From contig JACRCS010000028.1 in NCBI GenBank assembly GCA_016218905.1, positions 1 to 19,320 on the forward strand: DNA of 19,320 nucleotides. Reading direction: 5' to 3'. The translations under genes and the position numbers were made by a program. The DNA is from Deltaproteobacteria bacterium (GTDB lineage Bacteria > Desulfobacterota_C > Deferrisomatia > Deferrisomatales > JACRMM01). The notes under the pieces are model-generated. The model did not search any database, was not told where the DNA came from, and saw only the letters and a program-made list of their open reading frames with translations. Position 1 is the first letter of the stretch, and each line of letters begins with the position of its first letter. Shown here in pieces: positions 14,896 through 19,320 of the stretch.

Positions 14896-17343
14896 ATGGC
14901 AGGCAAACCCGAACTCCTCTCTCCCGCCGGCGGACCCGACGCGGGCTACGCCGCGCTCGCGTACGGGGCGGACGCGGTCTACCTGGGGTTGAAGCGCTTC
15001 TCGGCCCGGGCGGAGGCCGCGAACTTCACCCTGGACGAGCTCGACGCCTTCACCGCCTACGCCCGCTCCGTCACTCCGCCGCGCCGGGTCTTCGCCGCGG
15101 TGAACACGCTCGTCCTCGAAGCGGAGCTCCCCGACCTGGTCGCCGACCTGGCGGCCGTCCGGGAGGTGGGCGTGGACGCAGTGATCGTCCAGGACCTCGG
15201 GGTCGCGCGGATCGTTCGACACCACTTCCCCACCCTCGAGCTCCACGCCAGCACCCAGATGGCGGTCCACAGCTTCCGCGGCGTGGAGGCACTCGCGCGG
15301 CTCGGCGTGCGGCGCGTCGTCGCGGCCCGGGAGCTCACCCTGGACGAGCTCCGCGGCCTCTGCCGCCAGTCCGAGGTCGAGATCGAGTGCTTCATCCACG
15401 GCGCGATCTGCTACTCCTACAGCGGCCTGTGCCTCTTCTCCTCCCACGCCCTCGGCCGCAGCGCGAACCGGGGGCGGTGCGCCTACATCTGCGGCGGCTC
15501 CTTCTCGCCCGAGGCGGGGCAGGGGACACCGGCGCTCCCCTTCGCCATGAAGGACCTCGCGCTCCCGGACCGCCTCTTCGAGCTCGCCGAGGCCGGGGTG
15601 GCGTCCTTCAAGATCGAAGGCCGCAAGAAGAACGCGCTCTACGTCGCGGCCGTGACGGACTTCTACCGGAGCATCCTCGACGGCACACTGAAGCCCGGGG
15701 AGCGGCCGGTCCGCGAAGCCGACCTCCGGACGGTCTTCAGCCGTCCCTGGACCGAGCTCTACCTCGGGGGCAGGGGGCAGAGGGGCTGCGGCGACCCGGA
15801 GCGGGTGGGGCACCGGGGTGCCCCCGTCGGCGCGGTCGGCGGGGTGCGAGGCAACCGGCGGCAGGGGACGTACCTCCGGTTCCGGACGGCCCGGCGCCTG
15901 GAGCTCCACGACGGGCTCCAGATCGAGCTCCCGGGACACGTCAGGCCCTACGGCTTCTCCGTCGAGGAGCTGCGACTCGCCGGAGCGGGCACCCGAACCT
16001 TCGAGGCGGGCGCGGGCGCGGAGGTCGAGGTCAGGCTTCCGCCGGACCACCCCCCCATCCCGGCCGGCGCTCCGATCCAGTGCACCTCGTCCCAGGCAGT
16101 GAAGCGCGCCTTCCGGTGGACGACGCCCCGGGAGGGGGAGTTTCGCGCGCGGCGCCTCATCGACGTGGCGGCGCGCCTCACCCCGGAGCGGCTCGCGGTG
16201 ACGGCCCGGTTCGGGGAGCTGGAGGCGACGTCGGTCCTGGAGGATTCCTTCACTGCGGCGAGGCACGTCCAAGCCGGCGAGAAGGCCGCCCGGGCAGCTT
16301 TCGAGCGCCTCGGGAACACGCCGTTCCGGCTCGGCAGGCTCACGGTGGAGAACCCGGGCGGGCTCTTCGCCGCCCCGTCTCAGTGGAACGGAGTGCGCCG
16401 CACGGTGGCCGAGGCCCTGGAGCGCACCCTCGCCGAGGCGAGGGTGGCGGAGGTCCGAGGGATCCTGGCCGAGCTGCGGGCGCCCGAAGCCCTCGCCGGG
16501 TCGGAACCGCCGCCGGCCCGCTGGTCGCTGAAGGTCGACCGGCTCGAGCTCCTCGACGGCTTCGCGGAGAGCGACTGGGAGGGCGCAGAGCTCGTGGTGG
16601 CGCTGGAGCCCTCCCAGGAGGAGGGTTTTCTGCGCCGGTTCTCCGCCCTCGCCGAGCGGCTCGGCCGGGGCCGCCTGCGGCTCGCGCTGCCGGCCGTCCT
16701 CCGGCCCTGGGACGAGGCCCGGCTCCTGCCCAGGGTCTCACGCCTGCTCGACGAGGGCTGGCGGCGCTGGGAGGTCTCGAACCTGGCTGGTTGGGGCCAC
16801 CTGGGGCTGACGCCCGGCGAGGATCCCCGCGGCTTGGAACTGACGGCGGACTGGCCCCTCTACGTCACCAACACCTCGGCCGGCCGGACGCTCCTCGCGC
16901 TCGGGCTGAGCGGCTTCGGGCTCTCGCCCGAGGACGGCCGCGAGAACCTGAAAGCGCTCCTCCAGGCCTTAGGGCCCCAGGCCACCGTGATCGTCTACCA
17001 GCACACGCCGCTCTTCGTGAGCGAGACCTGCCCGCGGGCGAACCTCGCGGGAAGCTGCCCGGGCCGAAAGCGCTGCGACTTCCGGGAGCTCGACCTGGTC
17101 TCCGACTTCGGGAACCGCGTCCGGGTCCTCAACCGGGGCTGCCGGGCCGTGACCGTAGGGCGCGAACCCTTCTGTCTCTCGGAAGTCGTGGAGGAGCTCA
17201 GGGCGGCGGGGGCGGCCTCCCTGCGGGTCGACTTTCAGTGGAGTTCGCTCACTCCGGAGGAGGCCGTCGGGGCGTGGAGGCGCGTCCGGGCCGGAGAACC
17301 CGTTCCCGGGAGCCATACGGGGAACTACTTCAGGGAGCTGTAG
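14896..17343 (+). CDS. U32 family protein, RlhA-like 23S rRNA hydroxylase
   Basis: U32 proteins are annotated as peptidases or collagenases, but characterised members (RlhA, TrhP, UbiU/V) are Fe-S-dependent hydroxylation enzymes. This 815-residue protein starts PELLSPAGGPDAGYAALAYG with GADAVYLGLKRFSARAEAAN. The family signature is at 164-201 (ECFIHGAICYSYSGLC, then NRGRCAYICGG), with Cys165, 172, 179, 195 and 199 able to hold a cluster. It continues with ASFKIEGRKKNALYVAAV. A DUF3656-like middle part (residues about 330-480) and a C-terminal TIM-barrel-like part with ETCPRANLAGSCPGRKRC follow, the arrangement of RlhA (YdcP), which makes 5-hydroxycytidine in 23S rRNA. E. coli RlhA is about 650 residues, so this protein is longer. 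I chose the ATG at 14896 because the family fold starts at once there. It stands alone on the plus strand. Confidence 0.82.
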   Translation: MAGKPELLSPAGGPDAGYAALAYGADAVYLGLKRFSARAEAANFTLDELDAFTAYARSVTPPRRVFAAVNTLVLEAELPDLVADLAAVREVGVDAVIVQDLGVARIVRHHFPTLELHASTQMAVHSFRGVEALARLGVRRVVAARELTLDELRGLCRQSEVEIECFIHGAICYSYSGLCLFSSHALGRSANRGRCAYICGGSFSPEAGQGTPALPFAMKDLALPDRLFELAEAGVASFKIEGRKKNALYVAAVTDFYRSILDGTLKPGERPVREADLRTVFSRPWTELYLGGRGQRGCGDPERVGHRGAPVGAVGGVRGNRRQGTYLRFRTARRLELHDGLQIELPGHVRPYGFSVEELRLAGAGTRTFEAGAGAEVEVRLPPDHPPIPAGAPIQCTSSQAVKRAFRWTTPREGEFRARRLIDVAARLTPERLAVTARFGELEATSVLEDSFTAARHVQAGEKAARAAFERLGNTPFRLGRLTVENPGGLFAAPSQWNGVRRTVAEALERTLAEARVAEVRGILAELRAPEALAGSEPPPARWSLKVDRLELLDGFAESDWEGAELVVALEPSQEEGFLRRFSALAERLGRGRLRLALPAVLRPWDEARLLPRVSRLLDEGWRRWEVSNLAGWGHLGLTPGEDPRGLELTADWPLYVTNTSAGRTLLALGLSGFGLSPEDGRENLKALLQALGPQATVIVYQHTPLFVSETCPRANLAGSCPGRKRCDFRELDLVSDFGNRVRVLNRGCRAVTVGREPFCLSEVVEELRAAGAASLRVDFQWSSLTPEEAVGAWRRVRAGEPVPGSHTGNYFREL

Positions 17344-17361
17344 AGGCGTCGGTCCGGGTGG

Positions 17362-17470
17362 TCCGATTGGCTCGATTGGTCCGATTGGTTCGATTGGTCC
17401 GATTGGTTCCCTGGTCGGCCACCATAAAACCAATAAGACCAATAGAACCAACAAGACCAACAAGACAAAC
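17362..17470. repeat. Inverted pair of 9-base tandem arrays
   Basis: The left array (17362-17406) is five 9-base units TCCGATTGG, CTCGATTGG, TCCGATTGG, TTCGATTGG, TCCGATTGG. After a 19-base spacer, the right array (17426-17470) is five 9-base units AAAACCAAT, AAGACCAAT, AGAACCAAC, AAGACCAAC, AAGACAAAC, whose reverse complement is again ATTGGTYNN. The two arrays can pair over about 45 bases as an imperfect hairpin. It lies between the convergent U32 and zinc-ribbon genes, 18 bases after one stop and 9 after the other, so it may serve both as a transcription end. Its AT content is far above the surroundings. Confidence 0.88.
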
Positions 17471-17479
17471 GAGGAGCCC

Positions 17480-18157
17480 TCACCGCAGGAGGCTCTCCGC
17501 CAGGCGCAGGAGCAGGCCCGGCAATCCGGCTCTCGCCGAGTCCCAGCCTTCGCCTTCGCCCGCTTCCCAGCCGCCGCCGGAGGTGAGCCGGGCGCGCTCG
17601 GCGGCCTCCTCCTTCCGGAGCTCCTCCTCCCTCCGCTCGGTCTTGAGCTTCTCGTGGAGGAGCTGCCCGCCGGCCTTCCTCCACTCGAGGAGCCGGCGCA
17701 GCTCGCCGGCGTCGAGCCAGACGCCGTGCCGCTTGCACTGGTCGACGACGACTCCGCTCCGGCTGCCGAAGCCGACGCGGTTCATGAAAGTCCCGCAGAC
17801 GGGGCACTTGCCGTACCGGACGACCTCGCTCGCGCGCGACTCGGAGAGCGCCTCCAGGCGGCCGTAGTCGATCGTGAAGGCGTTTCGGATCGAGCCGTCG
17901 AGGAGGGCCTCCAGCTCTCCCGGATCGAAGAAGAGCCCAAAGCACGCGGGGCAGCGTTCGATGAGGAAGGTCCCTTCGAGCCGTAGGTCGACGGTCTGGA
18001 GCGCCACCCCGCAGCGGGGGCAGAGGCGCGACGACTCAGGCCAGGTCACGGTGTACTCGTGGACGGCCTCCAGGTCGACGCTGTTGCGCGTGCCACAGTA
18101 GGCGCAGACCGGGTCGGAGGCGGGCAGCGGCGCCGAGCAGCTCGTACACTTCGCCAT
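17480..18157 (-). CDS. Zinc-ribbon protein with TFIIB-type motifs
   Basis: This 225-residue protein has three zinc sites. A short N-terminal ribbon is Cys4, 7, 18, 21 (CTSCSAPL, CAYCGTRN). Next come two zf-TFIIB-type repeats: Cys46, 49, 69, 72 followed by GLFFDPGELEALLDG, and Cys118, 121, 141 with His144 followed by GVWLDAGELRRLLEW. The W/F-x-D-x-GEL ending is the signature of that family. Residues about 165-190 are a charged, probably coiled-coil helix, and the end is Gly-rich then hydrophobic (LPGLLLRLAESLLR), perhaps amphipathic and membrane-binding. The ATG at 18157 has GAGGT upstream, overlapping the stop of the SPFH gene, so the two genes are translated as a pair. B. subtilis ydjG-ydjI also pairs a zinc-ribbon protein with an SPFH protein. 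Molecular role unknown. Confidence 0.82.
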   Translation of the reverse strand: MAKCTSCSAPLPASDPVCAYCGTRNSVDLEAVHEYTVTWPESSRLCPRCGVALQTVDLRLEGTFLIERCPACFGLFFDPGELEALLDGSIRNAFTIDYGRLEALSESRASEVVRYGKCPVCGTFMNRVGFGSRSGVVVDQCKRHGVWLDAGELRRLLEWRKAGGQLLHEKLKTERREEELRKEEAAERARLTSGGGWEAGEGEGWDSARAGLPGLLLRLAESLLR

Positions 18158-18165
18158 GGTAGACC

Positions 18166-19188
18166 TCAGAGGCGGGCCAGGACTTGCTGCTTCTTCTGCG
18201 CGTACTCTTCCCCGGTGATGAGCTGCGCCTCGAAGAGCTCCTTGAGCGTCCGGAGCTGGGTCGCGGGGTCCTCCGCGAGGGGCCGCGCCTCTTCCGGGGA
18301 GGGCCTCGCGCCGGCCCCGAGCGCGCCGGGCATCAGCTGCCCGAGGCCTATGCCGGCGCCGATGACGACGCCCGCGCCGGCGGCCACTCCCTCATTGCGG
18401 GCCGCCTCCCGCATCGCCTCGAGCTGCTGCACGCGCGCGTAGTCGAGTCCCACCGCCCCCACGGCCTGGGCCTCGGCCGTGAGGTCCGCGATCCGCTCGA
18501 TCCGGCGCTTCGTTCCCTCGTCGAAGTCGACGCCTTCCAGCCGAAAGTCCGTCAGCGCGAAGCCGAGCCGCTCGAAGTCGGCCCGCAGCCGCTCCGTGAG
18601 GGCCTCGGCGAGCTCGCTCCGGTGGGCGTCGATCTCGACGTAGGAGTGCCGGGCCTCCGCGAGGGAGTCGCTCAGCGGCTCGACGAGGCGCTCCGTCAGC
18701 ACCGCCCGGAGGTCGCTGACGAGGAAGCGTGCACGGCTGCCGACCACGTTCTCGAAGAAGCTCCGGGGCTCCGTGATCTGGAGGCTGTAGTTGCCGTACG
18801 CCTTCAGCTCCACCGGGATCTTGTAGACGGGATCCAGGTATCGCACGGGGCTCGTCGTCCCCCACTTCTGGTTGAGGATCATGGCCTGTCGGAAGAAGAA
18901 GAGGCCGACCTTGTGCTCGCTCTCGAACGCCTGCATGAACTTCGAGATGGTGGTCCAGAAGGGGATGTTGGAGGTCCGCAGGTCGATCATGCACGGGCGG
19001 GTGAGGACCGCCCGGATTCGCCCCTCGTAGACGAAGATGCAGCCCTGCCCCGGGGACACGATCAGTCGCGACGCGTTCTTGAGCTCGTCGCCGTCGCTCG
19101 TCCACTGCTCGAAGAGGAGATCCGGCGCCGAATCCTCCCACTCGACGACCGATCGAAGCTGCCTTCGGATCCCGTCCACCAGCCCCAC
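18166..19188 (-). CDS. SPFH-domain protein with C-terminal SHOCT (YdjI-like)
   Basis: This 340-residue protein belongs to the SPFH/band-7-like YdjI group (often named virion core protein). Residues about 20-230 are the SPFH region (ASRLIVSPGQGCIFVYEGRI, VELKAYGNYSLQITEPRSFF). A helical section follows, then a Gly/Ala-rich hydrophobic stretch (GVAAGAGVVIGAGIGLGQLM) and a C-terminal SHOCT helix pair (LKELFEAQLITGEEYAQKKQ). SPFH proteins form membrane-associated oligomers, and YdjI works with PspA in membrane stress in B. subtilis. The start is GTG at 19188 with a strong AAAGGAGGGAAC site just upstream. It is the first gene of a two-gene unit with the zinc-ribbon gene, 8 bases apart. The 132 bases upstream to the window end show no other gene and no clear promoter. 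Confidence 0.88.
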   Translation of the reverse strand: MGLVDGIRRQLRSVVEWEDSAPDLLFEQWTSDGDELKNASRLIVSPGQGCIFVYEGRIRAVLTRPCMIDLRTSNIPFWTTISKFMQAFESEHKVGLFFFRQAMILNQKWGTTSPVRYLDPVYKIPVELKAYGNYSLQITEPRSFFENVVGSRARFLVSDLRAVLTERLVEPLSDSLAEARHSYVEIDAHRSELAEALTERLRADFERLGFALTDFRLEGVDFDEGTKRRIERIADLTAEAQAVGAVGLDYARVQQLEAMREAARNEGVAAGAGVVIGAGIGLGQLMPGALGAGARPSPEEARPLAEDPATQLRTLKELFEAQLITGEEYAQKKQQVLARL

Positions 19189-19320
19189 GTTCCCTCCTTT
19201 GCGGGTCTTCAGCGTCTTAGCCGGAGGCGCAGCCGCCCCGCCACCGGTAAGACATCGGCAGGTTCGGCATCAGACTGGAGAGGTGCCGGGGGGGCCGGAA
19301 AGGGAGGGAGCGAGAGTTCG

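Noticed and set aside
14694..17867. A 1057-codon plus-strand frame overlapping the U32 gene
   Set aside because: It is low-complexity Arg/Gly/Pro sequence without motifs, in another frame of a well-supported gene, and it runs through the 9-base repeat arrays.
19189..19320. Promoter for the SPFH gene
   Set aside because: Apart from the strong ribosome site I found no pair of -35 and -10 boxes with acceptable spacing, so no promoter is claimed.

Overview
The window is a GC-rich (roughly two thirds G+C by eye), densely packed bacterial chromosome segment. Tight 4-base ATGA/GTGA overlaps, GTG and TTG starts, heterodisulfide-reductase and 2-oxoacid:ferredoxin modules and a molybdenum hydroxylase fit a GC-rich anaerobe or facultative anaerobe of the kind seen in Methylomirabilota/Rokubacteria, Desulfobacterota or related soil and subsurface lineages. 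This placement is an inference; there is no rRNA or other marker gene. I see no tRNA, rRNA, CRISPR array, transposase or phage gene.

Layout. 41-749 (+): a small GYD-domain protein and an FmdB-type zinc-ribbon protein. 754-3354 (-): a CHASE4-HAMP-PAS-histidine kinase-receiver hybrid sensor kinase, split by one in-frame TGA and also lacking the phospho-acceptor Asp of its receiver, so probably a decaying gene. 3509-4860 (-): hdrC-hdrB. 4861-5416: a 556-base gene-free stretch holding a 54-base inverted repeat (51/54 identical arms) interleaved with a second, 17-base one. 5417-7903 (-): HdrA fused to a C-terminal MvhD domain. 7965-10900 (-): korD-korA-korB-korC, a four-subunit 2-oxoacid:ferredoxin oxidoreductase, with a good sigma70-type promoter upstream of korD. 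11035-14740 (-): a three-gene xanthine dehydrogenase-superfamily molybdenum enzyme of the PaoABC/YagTSR type. 14896-17343 (+): a U32-family protein of the RlhA type. 17480-19188 (-): a zinc-ribbon protein and an SPFH-SHOCT protein.

Working together. KorDABC should oxidise a 2-oxoacid with CoA and reduce ferredoxin. HdrA-MvhD with HdrB and HdrC should be a flavin-based electron-bifurcating or confurcating complex that exchanges electrons between ferredoxin, a two-electron carrier and a disulfide or similar acceptor. No hydrogenase or formate dehydrogenase subunit is next to it, which makes the Kor enzyme its natural electron partner here. The neighbouring molybdenum enzyme lacks a Tat signal and should act in the cytoplasm, perhaps oxidising an aldehyde or aromatic substrate.

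The most unusual non-coding features are two intergenic arrays, at 7916-7987 and 17362-17470. In each, a short word (7-9 bases) is repeated four to six times, then the array switches to the reverse complement of a similar word, making long imperfect hairpins. One of them encodes the last residues and the stop codon of korC.
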